A stretch of 64,000 nucleotides of DNA from Embleya scabrispora (GTDB lineage Bacteria; Actinomycetota; Actinomycetes; Streptomycetales; Streptomycetaceae), in contig NZ_MWQN01000002.1 of assembly GCF_002024165.1 (NCBI RefSeq), forward strand, positions 434,001-498,000, written 5' to 3'. This document shows positions 1 through 8,239 of the stretch, one piece after another (position 1 is the stretch's first letter; each line of letters opens with the position of its first letter). Made by a program: the position numbers and the translations under genes. Under the pieces are notes generated by a model that was not told the origin of the DNA, did no database searches, and saw only the letters and a program-made list of their open reading frames with translations.

Positions 1-486
1 GACGCACATCAGGGCGATCAGGCGGGGCTGCTTGGACAGCGGATGCACGGCGATCTCGGTGTGCAGGTTCAGGTGGTTCGCGGCGATCAGCGCCAGGTCG
101 TAGCGGGTGGTCCCGGGTTGGTCGTGGCGCAGGTTGAGCACGGCGCGCCGCTCCACGTAGGGCCGCAGTTCGGCGTTGATCTCGGTCTCCATCACGGCGC
201 CGAGCGCCGCGCCGAGGGCGAGGAATTCGGTGGTGCTCGGGCAACGGTCGAAGTCGAGCCGGACGATGCCGCGGCGGGCCAGCGCGGTGCGCACCAGCGG
301 TACGGTGCGCGCGATCGTGTCGGCGACCATCCGCAGCCGGGGCAGTCCGTCCGGTTCCGGCAACCAGCGCGCGCCGTCGAGCAGGATCTCGCGGTGCGCG
401 ACGTGCGGGTGACAGGGCTGTTCGACGAACGAACCGGTGAGCGTCGCGGGCCGGTCGTCGAGGCGAGGTACGAGGGCGGCGGGCAT
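1..486 (-). CDS. TauD/clavaminate-synthase-like Fe(II)/2-oxoglutarate dioxygenase, partial (C-terminus beyond window)
   Basis: The first 162 codons of a protein that continues past the left edge, starting at an ATG at 486. The translated segment contains NLHTEIAVHPLSKQPRLIAL. This matches the iron-binding H-x-E region of TauD, clavaminate synthase and asparagine-oxygenase enzymes (His140 and Glu142 here). The second metal His and the 2-oxoglutarate Arg would lie off the window. Enzymes of this family hydroxylate or desaturate small substrates, often amino acids or carrier-bound intermediates. The gene lies 55 nt downstream of the metallo-beta-lactamase gene on the same strand, so the two probably form one transcript. 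The fold is fairly sure; the substrate is unknown. Confidence 0.6.
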   Translation of the reverse strand, partial: MPAALVPRLDDRPATLTGSFVEQPCHPHVAHREILLDGARWLPEPDGLPRLRMVADTIARTVPLVRTALARRGIVRLDFDRCPSTTEFLALGAALGAVMETEINAELRPYVERRAVLNLRHDQPGTTRYDLALIAANHLNLHTEIAVHPLSKQPRLIALMCV

Positions 487-541
487 GGTGTCCTCCCGAA
501 TCGGGGCGGCGGGGGCGAAGTCGGGGTCGGCGGCGGGCGGA

Positions 542-2113
542 TCAGTCCCGGGACAGCGGCGCGGCGCCCGCGACGATCGGTTCCCGGGCGTCGTACGGCC
601 AGCGGTGACCGGCCCGCCGGATCGGCACCGGGGCCCCCGCCACCTCGTGGACCGCGTCGCCCGGCCGCAGCAGCAGTACGTCGACGGCGGAGCCGAGCAG
701 GCCGCCCGGCATCTCCGTGCGCCGCCGGGCCGCGGTCGCGACACGTTCGGGACAGGGGTCGAACCCGTGGGCCTCGCCGCCGGTTTCGTCCAGTCGGGGA
801 CCGAGTCCCGCCCGCCAGTACCACGGCGCGCCGCCGTCGGCGTACGGCACGAGCAGCCGGGCGCCCCAGCGTTCGGCGATGTCGACCGCCTCGTCCGGGG
901 TGGTCATCAGCCGTTGTCGGCAGTTCCACTGGTCGGGCGGCACGAACGCCAGGTAGCGCGCGACCGAGGTGAACAGCAGCTGCACCGGGTACATCAGCCA
1001 GCCCCGGTATCCGCAGAACACCGCGTCGACCGGGCCGAGTCGGGTGCGCGCCTGGGCGGCGACCTCGCGCACCTCCCCCTGCGCGTCGCGCCCGGAGTCG
1101 GCCAGGAAGGCCGCGGATCCGGTCGGGGTGCGGACCAGGTAGGTGTTGCCGTGATTGCGGATGCCCGGGTGCAACACCGGTCCGTCGGTGGGCTGTTCGC
1201 CGTGGAAGGGCAGTGCGTGCACCTCGATGTCGCCGATCGTGGTGCGCTGCCACCAGTCGAGTTCGACGACGTGCTCGAAGCCGAGTTCCCGGATCCGGCG
1301 GGCGAGGTCGACGGTCAGTACGGTCTCCCGCTCCACGCGCGGTACCACCACGCGGGTGTCGGGCGGCAGCCGCAACAGGGAGGCGGGCGCGAAGTGGTCG
1401 GGGTGGGAGTGGGTGATCAGGACCGCGTCGACGCGGCCGAGGTCGGCGGGCCGCAGCGGCTGGTAGTCGGGCGGATGGGCGCGGTCGTGCGCGAAGAACA
1501 GCGGATCGACCACGACGGCGCTGCGCCGCGAACGCACCACGACCGTGTTGTGCCCGACGAACTCCAGCTCGCCGCAGGCGGGTTCGGCCTGCGGATCGGC
1601 CACGGCCGGCAGCACGAACCCCTCGTCGCGCAGCACGTCCAGGAACGTGGCGGCGCGCGGATCACCGCCCGCGACCACGCTCGACCCGGCCGCCGTCTCC
1701 TCGACCGGCGCGCTCAGCGCGGCGATCAGCGTGTGCACCCACGGCCAGTCGTGGTCGCCGAACTCGAACCGACGGGCCCGACCGTCCGCGGCGGCGCTGA
1801 CGGTGAGCCCGCGCGGGCGGGCCCGGGCCGGGTCGGGGAAGAGCAGGTCGGCCCGCAACTCCCAGGCCGGGCCGATCGTTCGGCCCGGACGCGCGGTCCG
1901 CCGGAAGGCGGGCTCGGCGACCGCGCGCCGGAGCAGTTCGGGGCCCATCCGGACCAGGTCGTCGAATCCGTGCCGCCGTACGTGCCGCAGCACCGGCGCG
2001 AACATCTCCCGCGCGGTGGCCTCGGGCCGCGCGCCGACGGGACTTCCGAAGGGAGTCGAATCCGCATAGTCCACCTGCAACGCGACGTCGTCGCGCAAAC
2101 GCCACTCGGGCAT
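542..2113 (-). CDS. MBL-fold metallohydrolase (UlaG/NAPE-PLD-like), 523 aa
   Basis: A metallo-beta-lactamase-fold hydrolase. The metal signature HSHPDH is at residues 235-240, followed by the later ligands in the LPFHGE and LADSGRD segments. The N-terminal 180 residues carry no motif I recognise and make the protein longer than a plain MBL domain (about 230-300 aa). The sequence around the motif (VGHNTVVVRS, VDPLFF, VLITHSHPDHF) resembles UlaG lactonases and the NAPE-PLD or CMP-Neu5Ac-hydroxylase type more than beta-lactamases. It sits directly upstream of the TauD-like oxygenase on the same strand, suggesting consecutive steps on one substrate. No signal peptide is visible, so it is probably cytoplasmic. 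Confidence 0.75.
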   Translation of the reverse strand: MPEWRLRDDVALQVDYADSTPFGSPVGARPEATAREMFAPVLRHVRRHGFDDLVRMGPELLRRAVAEPAFRRTARPGRTIGPAWELRADLLFPDPARARPRGLTVSAAADGRARRFEFGDHDWPWVHTLIAALSAPVEETAAGSSVVAGGDPRAATFLDVLRDEGFVLPAVADPQAEPACGELEFVGHNTVVVRSRRSAVVVDPLFFAHDRAHPPDYQPLRPADLGRVDAVLITHSHPDHFAPASLLRLPPDTRVVVPRVERETVLTVDLARRIRELGFEHVVELDWWQRTTIGDIEVHALPFHGEQPTDGPVLHPGIRNHGNTYLVRTPTGSAAFLADSGRDAQGEVREVAAQARTRLGPVDAVFCGYRGWLMYPVQLLFTSVARYLAFVPPDQWNCRQRLMTTPDEAVDIAERWGARLLVPYADGGAPWYWRAGLGPRLDETGGEAHGFDPCPERVATAARRRTEMPGGLLGSAVDVLLLRPGDAVHEVAGAPVPIRRAGHRWPYDAREPIVAGAAPLSRD

Positions 2114-2257
2114 CGCCGTTCCCCCATGCCTGCCGCACTCGGGCCGTGTCCGCGACCCGGTCGCGACCCGTCATCCGTCCACACACACAGCGTGCGGCGG
2201 CAGTGACTCGGTGTATTGTCACGGGTATTCGGGGCCGGCGCACGGCGCATCGGTGTG

Positions 2258-2506
2258 TTAGCGCCCCGGGCGACCGTCTCCCGGGGCCATCGCCAGGCGG
2301 ATCAACTCCGCCCGGGTGGCGACGCCGAGCTTGGTGCGGATCCGGCGCAGATACGCGTCGACGGTGTGCACGGAGATCCCCATGCAACGGGCCGTCCGCG
2401 CATAGGTGTCGCCCTGCGCGACGTGCCACAGCACCTGCAACTCGCGAGGCGTCAGCGCGGCTTCGGCCACGGCCGAGAACCCGCCCTCGCCGGGAAGATG
2501 ACACAT
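2258..2506 (-). CDS. Small LuxR/NarL-type HTH regulator
   Basis: An 82-residue protein that is essentially one LuxR-type helix-turn-helix: TPRELQVLWHVAQGDTYART, then a recognition helix in SVHTVDAYLRRIRTKLGV. No receiver or sensor domain is present, as in other single-domain LuxR proteins of actinomycetes. I chose the ATG at 2506, which has a purine-rich AGGGGG about 6 nt upstream. An in-frame start 40 codons earlier (2626) only adds low-complexity sequence. It is the first gene of a same-strand run that continues into the MBL hydrolase 144 nt away, so it may control that pair. Confidence 0.6.
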   Translation of the reverse strand: MCHLPGEGGFSAVAEAALTPRELQVLWHVAQGDTYARTARCMGISVHTVDAYLRRIRTKLGVATRAELIRLAMAPGDGRPGR

Positions 2507-2682
2507 CCCCGCCCCCTGGCCGGTTCCCGTACCGATCCCCGTGTTCCGGCCGCCGGCCCCGGATCGGAACGATCCGAGCGAAACCGGCGGCCCTTCCAGT
2601 CGAGCAGCACGGCGATGCCCGGGCACGCAAACGGCACTTCTTTAACCCGAACGCACCATTTATCACACAGGGATGACAGGGA

Positions 2683-3429
2683 TCAGGCCTGCGGTCCGTC
2701 GGCGGCGCCGGCGATGGCGGTCAAGGCCTCGGTGACGTATGCGTCGACGGCCGCCTTGTCGATACCCAGGCCGCCGAGGACGCCGTCGGCGTCGCCCTCG
2801 AACTCCAGGAGCGCGAGCAGGACATGCTCGGTGCCGACGTAGTTGTGACCCAGGCGCAGCGCCTCGCGGAGGGTGAGTTCCAAGACCTTGCGGGCCGCCG
2901 CGTCGTAGGGGACGAGGTCGGGCACCGTCTCGGCGGTCGGCGGCAGTTCGGCGCGGGCCGCCTCCCGGAGCGCGTCCAGCGTGACGCCCTGGGCGACCAC
3001 GGCCGCGGCGCCGAGCGAGGCGGGGTCGGCGATCAGGCCGAGGATCAGGTGTACCGGCCCGATCTCGGTGTTGCCCGCCGCGTGCGCCTCGTTCTGCGCC
3101 ACCACCACCAGGTTGCGGGCCCGGGCGGTGAACCGGCCGAAGCCCTGGCGCGGATCGAGTTCGGATTCGCCGGCGGCCTTGGGGACGAAGCGCTTCTGCG
3201 CCGCCTGCTTGGTGACGCCCATACTGGCGCCGATGTCCTTCCAGGACGCGCCGGAGCGGCGGGCCTGGTCCACGAAGTGGCCGATGAGGTGGTCGGCCAC
3301 CTCGCCGAGGTGATCGGACACGATCACCGCGCCGGACAGTTGCTCCAGGATGTCGGAGTGGGTCTGCTTGATGGTTTCGATGAGATCGTCGAGCCGGACC
3401 GGGTTGGTCATGCGCGTGGGATTCTCCAT
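2683..3429 (-). CDS. HTH plus Clp N-terminal (ClpN) domain protein
   Basis: A 248-residue protein. Residues 1-90 form a helix-turn-helix-like module (RRSGASWKDIGASMGVTKQA), and the C-terminal half is a double Clp-R/ClpN repeat (FTARARNLVVVAQNEAHAAG, then LREALRLGHNYVGTEHVLLA). There is no AAA+ ATPase, so it is not a ClpC chaperone. It is more likely a DNA-binding protein whose ClpN part senses or presents clients to Clp protease. ATG 3429 has no Shine-Dalgarno and lies 2 nt from a palindromic repeat, so translation may be leaderless. A second in-frame ATG is at 3411. Twin palindromes overlapping the promoter suggest autoregulation. Confidence 0.7.
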   Translation of the reverse strand: MENPTRMTNPVRLDDLIETIKQTHSDILEQLSGAVIVSDHLGEVADHLIGHFVDQARRSGASWKDIGASMGVTKQAAQKRFVPKAAGESELDPRQGFGRFTARARNLVVVAQNEAHAAGNTEIGPVHLILGLIADPASLGAAAVVAQGVTLDALREAARAELPPTAETVPDLVPYDAAARKVLELTLREALRLGHNYVGTEHVLLALLEFEGDADGVLGGLGIDKAAVDAYVTEALTAIAGAADGPQA

Positions 3430-3431
3430 TC

Positions 3432-3476
3432 GTCAACCGTAGGTTGACCGACCCGATTGGTCAACCCTTGGTTGAC
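3432..3476. promoter_or_regulatory. Twin palindromic operator upstream of the HTH-ClpN gene
   Basis: Two perfect 7-3-7 inverted repeats, GTCAACC-gta-GGTTGAC (3432-3448) and GTCAACC-ctt-GGTTGAC (3460-3476). Their centres are 28 bp apart and the spacers differ while the arms are identical. They fill the gap just upstream of ATG 3429, where the promoter of that gene must lie. The adjacent HTH-ClpN protein is the likely ligand (inference). Confidence 0.75.
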
Positions 3477-3503
3477 GGCTTGTCGGCGCCTGCCGGTCGA
3501 CGT

Positions 3504-5543
3504 CTAGCGGTTCCCGGTGTTCGGTGATTCCGGCGACTCGGACGGCCCGTCCAGCGTCGAGCGCACCGAGCGGACCTCCCGCCGCACGTCGGAGAACACG
3601 TCCCGCGGCTCCTCGACCTCCGCCGACGCAACGGACCCGACCGGGCCCGTACCCGACCCCGCTCCCGCCCCCTCCGAGCGCATCGACGCCGCCAACGCCC
3701 GCAGTTCGGCCGCGATGTGCGCCGCCGCCTCCGGCGAGGGCGGCGGCGCGCCGTGCGCGGTGTGCACCGCGGCGGCCGTGCCCGTGTCGATCACCCGCTC
3801 CACCGCCACGATCAGCGGCCACCAGGCCGCCGCCCGCGCACCCGCCGGCGGCGGTTCGCCGAGCGCGCGCTGGAACTCGGTGCGCACGTCGGACAGATCG
3901 CGATAGATCCGCCGCCGGGTCCGGGCCCGGGCAGCCTGGTCGGTGTTCTCGTCGAACGCGCACTCGATGTAGCGCGCGGTGTCCTCGATCGCGGTGGCCA
4001 ACCGCGCGCCGACCCGGGTGTGCCAACTCTCCGGCCACAACGCATAGCCCACGACCAGCACGATCGCGCAACCGATCAGGCTGTCCACCAGGCGCGGCGC
4101 GAGCAGCCCGACCCCCTGGTGGCCCAGCAGATCGGACAGGATCAGGATCAGCGGCGTGATCACCGCGGTCTGATAGCCGTAGCCGCGCCGGGACAGTATC
4201 GGCAGCGCCGCCGCGAGCACGAGCACGACCGGCACCTCCCATCCCCCGCGCGGCACGAACTCCAGGATTCCGCCGGCCACCACCAGCCCGGCCGCCGTAC
4301 CCAAGGCGCGCAGCAGGGCCCGGGAGAAGACCGAGCCGAAGTCCGGTTTGAGCACGAAGGTGACGGTCAGCGGCACCCAGTACGAGCGGGGTACGTCCAC
4401 CACGGACACCAGCGCCTGGGCCACTCCGATGCACAGGGTCAGCCGCAGCCCGTACCGCCACGACTCCGCCGACACCAGCAGAGCGCGCGCCCCGGCCGCC
4501 ACCCGCGCGGGCAGCGCACCCGGACGACCGACCCGGTCGGGCACCCGGTAGGCGCCGGACAACGTCTCCCGGGCGTGGGCGATGGCGGCGGCCACCGCTC
4601 GATCGGCCGGAGCGCGGACGCCCGAGCGGTCGGCCGATCCGACGGGGACCGTACCGCCGCGCACCGCCGCCGCGACCTCGCGCACGGCGGCCACGTCGGC
4701 CTCGGCCGGCGAGCGCTGCTCGGCGTGCGTCGCGGTGCCCGCCTCGACCAGCGGGCCGACCGCGTTCAGCAGCGCGACCAGGCGCGACATGCCGCGACTG
4801 CGGCCCGGTGCCACCGCCCGCCGGCCGAGCAGCAGGTCGTACGCGTGGTTCAGGGTCAGCGTCACCTCGGCCCGGGCCGGCTCCCACTCCTCGGTGCCGG
4901 CCGCCGCCAGCAGGTTCGCGGTCGCGTCGTACGCGTCGGCGACCGCGTCCCGTTCGGGGACGCGCGAGCGCGCGGGCCAGGCGAGCAGCGCCATCAGCAG
5001 CACCAGCCCGGCCCCGGCCAGGGTCAGCATCGGCGCGCGCCACCACGGCGAGGGCATCGGCAGGCCGGCCCCGATCACCGCCATCAGCAGCAGGTTCAGG
5101 CCGGACGCCGAGGCCACCGCGCCGATCGTGCTGATCATCCCGGCGATCAGGGCAAGCATCGTGAGCATCGCGACGGCGGACCAGCCGTGTCCGAACTGCG
5201 CGCTGCCGAGCGCGAGTCCGATCGCGCCGACGATCTGCGGGACGGCGATGTTGAGGACGCGCAGCCGGTACGCGTCGGCGGTGTCGCCGAAGACCGCGCC
5301 GAGCGCGCCGATGGCCACGAGCGCGCCGGAGGCGGTGTCGTCGACGAGCACGCCCACGGCGAGCGGCGCGCCGATGCCGATCGCGGCGCGCACGGCGGCG
5401 GCCTTCGGCATCGGGCCCGGGGTGGCGCGCAGGGTCAGGGCCAGCCACTCCGGCGGCGCGAGGCGGCCGGGACGGGCGGGACGGGCGGCAGCGCCGTCGG
5501 GCCGCCCGTCGTCGCCGGGGTCCGCACGTTCGGTCATCGTCAT
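3504..5543 (-). CDS. FUSC-family integral membrane transporter
   Basis: A 679-residue membrane protein with two hydrophobic halves separated by a soluble helical stretch (about residues 210-340). This is the layout of FUSC/aromatic-acid exporter proteins (YccS, AaeB). The N-terminal half has closely packed membrane segments (PLAVGVLVDDTASGALVAIG, LMAVIGAG). The second half repeats the fold with the family hallmark SYWVPLTVTFVLKPDFGSVF, followed by VITPLILI and a cytoplasmic tail from about residue 545. The ATG at 5543 is used because the open frame further upstream is antisense to two other good genes. Such proteins export small hydrophobic acids; the substrate is unknown. Confidence 0.8.
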   Translation of the reverse strand: MTMTERADPGDDGRPDGAAARPARPGRLAPPEWLALTLRATPGPMPKAAAVRAAIGIGAPLAVGVLVDDTASGALVAIGALGAVFGDTADAYRLRVLNIAVPQIVGAIGLALGSAQFGHGWSAVAMLTMLALIAGMISTIGAVASASGLNLLLMAVIGAGLPMPSPWWRAPMLTLAGAGLVLLMALLAWPARSRVPERDAVADAYDATANLLAAAGTEEWEPARAEVTLTLNHAYDLLLGRRAVAPGRSRGMSRLVALLNAVGPLVEAGTATHAEQRSPAEADVAAVREVAAAVRGGTVPVGSADRSGVRAPADRAVAAAIAHARETLSGAYRVPDRVGRPGALPARVAAGARALLVSAESWRYGLRLTLCIGVAQALVSVVDVPRSYWVPLTVTFVLKPDFGSVFSRALLRALGTAAGLVVAGGILEFVPRGGWEVPVVLVLAAALPILSRRGYGYQTAVITPLILILSDLLGHQGVGLLAPRLVDSLIGCAIVLVVGYALWPESWHTRVGARLATAIEDTARYIECAFDENTDQAARARTRRRIYRDLSDVRTEFQRALGEPPPAGARAAAWWPLIVAVERVIDTGTAAAVHTAHGAPPPSPEAAAHIAAELRALAASMRSEGAGAGSGTGPVGSVASAEVEEPRDVFSDVRREVRSVRSTLDGPSESPESPNTGNR

Positions 5544-5671
5544 CACAGGATCCCGAACGAGGCGAGGCGGAGGGACAAGGCGCGCGGAGCCGGATGAGTA
5601 CGGCATTCCGCTGCCGGCTCCACGGTAGCGGCCGGCCGGCGGCGGCCGGCCGGCGCCCCGGCCGCGACCGC

Positions 5672-6343
5672 TCAGCCCGCGGCGGACTTGCGCGCGTGTA
5701 CGAAGAGTTGTTCCTCCGGCCCGGCGGCGGGGTGTCGGGGATGGAACACGCTGACCCGTTGACGCAGGATCTCCAGGCCGGCGGCACGCAGGCGCACGAG
5801 CAGTTCCTCGCCCGCGTGGCTGGTCACCCGGGCCCGGTGACCCAGCCAGTCGATCTCCACGCCGTCCGCCTCGGCCGGCACGGTCGCGAACGCGAGCAGC
5901 CCGCCGGGCACGAGCCGGGCGCCCAGGCGTTCGAGTTGGTGGTCCAGGTCGGCGCGCGGCAGTTGCAGGAACGGGAAGAACGCGCAGACCGCGTCCCAGG
6001 CCGCGTCGTCGTCGACCAGGTCGCGGGCGTCCACCTGCTCGAAGACGGCGCCGGGAACCCGGGCCCGGGCCAGTTCGACCATGGTCGCCGAGACGTCGAT
6101 CCCGGTCACCCGGTGACCGGCCGCGGTCAGCCGCTCGGCGGTCGGCCGGCCCGTACCGGACCCGATGTCCAGCACCTTCGAGCCGGGCGGGAGTTCGGCG
6201 ATCAGCCAGTCCAGCGCGGCCAGTTGTTCGGGCAGATCGGCGAACGCGGTCTCGTAGTCGGCCCCGATGGCGTCGAACAACGCGGCGGCGGGAGAGCGTG
6301 CGCCGTGTGCCGACGGGGAGGGCGAAACGGGATGGGGGGCCAT
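5672..6343 (-). CDS. Class I SAM-dependent methyltransferase
   Basis: A 223-residue class I methyltransferase. Motif I is KVLDIGSGTGRPTAERL, followed by the acidic end of strand 2 (VTGIDVSATMVELARA) and a DARDLV post-motif that binds the adenine. The C-terminal strand HPRHPAAGPEEQLFVHAR closes the sheet. The ATG at 6343 is preceded by GGAGGAAAGGA; a GTG 17 codons earlier has no ribosome-binding site. Its stop precedes the FUSC gene by 128 nt on the same strand. The methyl acceptor (small molecule or protein) cannot be told from sequence. Confidence 0.8.
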   Translation of the reverse strand: MAPHPVSPSPSAHGARSPAAALFDAIGADYETAFADLPEQLAALDWLIAELPPGSKVLDIGSGTGRPTAERLTAAGHRVTGIDVSATMVELARARVPGAVFEQVDARDLVDDDAAWDAVCAFFPFLQLPRADLDHQLERLGARLVPGGLLAFATVPAEADGVEIDWLGHRARVTSHAGEELLVRLRAAGLEILRQRVSVFHPRHPAAGPEEQLFVHARKSAAG

Positions 6344-6418
6344 GGGAACGGCGTCCTTTCCTCCGTGGGAAGGGCGGGAAGAGCTGGGGACCACGTGGGA
6401 AGCGCGGAGGGAGCGGAC

Positions 6419-6928
6419 CTAACGCCGCAGCAGGATGCCCCGGATGAACGCCGCCTGCCCCGCGTGTTGGAGGTCGTCGCCGATCACGCTGACCAGCCGT
6501 ACGCCCAGGGTGACCGCCGGCGTCCACGCCTCGTCCACGACCCGATCCAGGTCCGCGGGCGTCAGGTCGCGGACGTACCCGACGGTCTGCTCGTGTACCG
6601 CGTCGTAGTAACCGGTGAGCAGGTCCGCCGAGTCCACCCGCACCGCGGCCACCGCCTTCGTGTCCTGCCCGTAGCCGATCGCCCGGACCGGGAAGGGCAG
6701 TTCGAAGCGCTTGTGCCAGTCCTGCGCGGTCCACACCTGCTCCAGGCCCGCGACGTCGGCGACGTGGTCGTCCTGGACCCGGGCCAGGTGCCAGATCAGC
6801 CACGCGATCGAGTTCGCGTCGTCGTCCAGTCGCTCGGCCAGTTGGCCGGGGGTCAGATCGGCGACCGCCTCGTGCACGACCTCGCGCACCCGGTCGAATG
6901 CGTCGACCAATAGCTCCGCGCTGTTCAT
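6419..6928 (-). CDS. DinB/DUF664-family thiol-dependent enzyme
   Basis: A 169-residue four-helix DinB-like protein. Helix 2 holds WLIWHLARVQDDHV and the last helix holds IGDDLQHAGQAAFIRGIL. Together they supply the conserved His ligands of a divalent metal in mycothiol- and bacillithiol-dependent transferases. Actinomycetes use mycothiol, so a mycothiol S-transferase role is reasonable. It lies 75 nt upstream of the methyltransferase and could be co-transcribed with it. Confidence 0.75.
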   Translation of the reverse strand: MNSAELLVDAFDRVREVVHEAVADLTPGQLAERLDDDANSIAWLIWHLARVQDDHVADVAGLEQVWTAQDWHKRFELPFPVRAIGYGQDTKAVAAVRVDSADLLTGYYDAVHEQTVGYVRDLTPADLDRVVDEAWTPAVTLGVRLVSVIGDDLQHAGQAAFIRGILLRR

Positions 6929-7061
6929 CGAACCCCTCGCTCCACTCGTTCCGCCGGTGTGCCGTCTGTGTGGTCCGCGTCGTCCCGCTCGTCTGCTACT
7001 CCTGCCCCGTCCGCTCCCCGTCGTACACCTGCCGCGCGGGCGGCGATCGGCGCTCGTCGGC

Positions 7062-8081
7062 TCACTCGGGGTCTCGGTCCGGATGTCGCGACTGCTGCGC
7101 GGGGGTGAAGTCGGCGACGAGGGAGCGGAAGGCCGCGCGGTAGACGCTCGGGGTGGTGCCGGTCGCGCGCAGGAAGTGGGCGCGCAGGTTCGCGGGGGTG
7201 CCCAGGCCGGTCTGCGCCGCGATGCGTTCGACCGGGTCCTCGGTGCGCTCCAGCAGCCACTGGGCGCGCTGGATCCGGATGCGGAGCAGGTATTGCAGCG
7301 GGGAGAGCCCGGTCTCGGCCCGGAATCGCCGGGTGAGGCTGCGCACGCCCAGTCCCGCGCGGCCGGCGATGTCGGCGAGCGCGATCGGGTGGTGCAGGTT
7401 GGCCGCCAGCCACGTGGTGGTCGGTTCGAGGCTGCTGCCGGGTGGCGTGTACGCGCTGTGCGCGGCGTCGTCCGGGCCGTCGGCGTCGACCTCCTCGGCC
7501 GGGGCGTGCAGGTGCAGGAACAGTTGCCGCTCGGTCTCGATGGCCACGCCCATGCCGTAGTCGAGCGTGACCAGGTCGAGGTACAGATCGACGCCGCCGA
7601 ACACGCCGGCGGCGGAGTGGAAACCGCCGTCGGCGACCACCTCGCCCTCGGGGTCGACCTCGATCCGGGGGTGCCGTCGAGCCAGTTCCCCGGTGTACCG
7701 CCGGGCGGTGGCCGCGCGCCGGCCGTCCAGGAGGCCGGTGGCCGCGAGGGTGAACGTCCCGGTGCCGACCGCGCCGATCCGACCGCCGCGCGCGGCGACG
7801 CCCCGCAGCGCGGCTGCGATCTCCGGCGCGGGTTCGTCGCGAAAGGCCGCGTGCCCCGGGATCAGGACCGTGTCGGCCTCCTCCAGCACGGCCGGATCCC
7901 AGTGCGCCTCCACCCGGAAGGCCCCGGGTTCACCGGTGGCCGCGAAGCCCGGGGCGGTACAGATCCGCAGGTCGTAGGCGACCGGTGGGTGATGCCGAGC
8001 GGCGGTGCCGAAGACCAGTCCGGGGGCGGTGAGCTGATGCCCGGGGATTCCGTCGAGCGCGAGCACGGCGATCACTGGCAT
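7062..8081 (-). CDS. GlxA-type regulator (DJ-1/PfpI domain + AraC HTH), copy 1
   Basis: A 339-residue transcription factor with an N-terminal class I glutamine-amidotransferase-like (DJ-1/PfpI) domain at residues 1-190 and a C-terminal AraC double HTH (about 225-325; GVRSLTRRFRAETGLSPLQY). GlxA proteins normally have a nucleophile-position Cys in VCTGAF. Here the same place reads VGTGTF with Gly106, so the sensor domain cannot act through that Cys. Its close paralogue is at 9229-10209 on the other strand. The two share long stretches such as PGHQLTAPGLVFG, and the protease gene lies between them. It starts divergently from the protease gene, with 158 bp shared. Confidence 0.85.
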   Translation of the reverse strand: MPVIAVLALDGIPGHQLTAPGLVFGTAARHHPPVAYDLRICTAPGFAATGEPGAFRVEAHWDPAVLEEADTVLIPGHAAFRDEPAPEIAAALRGVAARGGRIGAVGTGTFTLAATGLLDGRRAATARRYTGELARRHPRIEVDPEGEVVADGGFHSAAGVFGGVDLYLDLVTLDYGMGVAIETERQLFLHLHAPAEEVDADGPDDAAHSAYTPPGSSLEPTTTWLAANLHHPIALADIAGRAGLGVRSLTRRFRAETGLSPLQYLLRIRIQRAQWLLERTEDPVERIAAQTGLGTPANLRAHFLRATGTTPSVYRAAFRSLVADFTPAQQSRHPDRDPE

Positions 8082-8239
8082 GTCCGGAATCTAACCGAGG
8101 ACGACATCGAGGCGGCTGTTTCGAGCCGATCGCCGCGCCGAGGATGGACAACACGGGGCCGGACGCGGGAGACGTCCGGTCCCGGGTACGGCCGCCGCAC
8201 CCCTGTGCGGCCGATACTCCCTCCACGAAAGGTCACCAC

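Noticed and set aside
5544-6803. Upstream extension of the FUSC gene
   Set aside because: The extension crosses the methyltransferase and DinB genes in other frames. The membrane protein has a good ATG at 5543.
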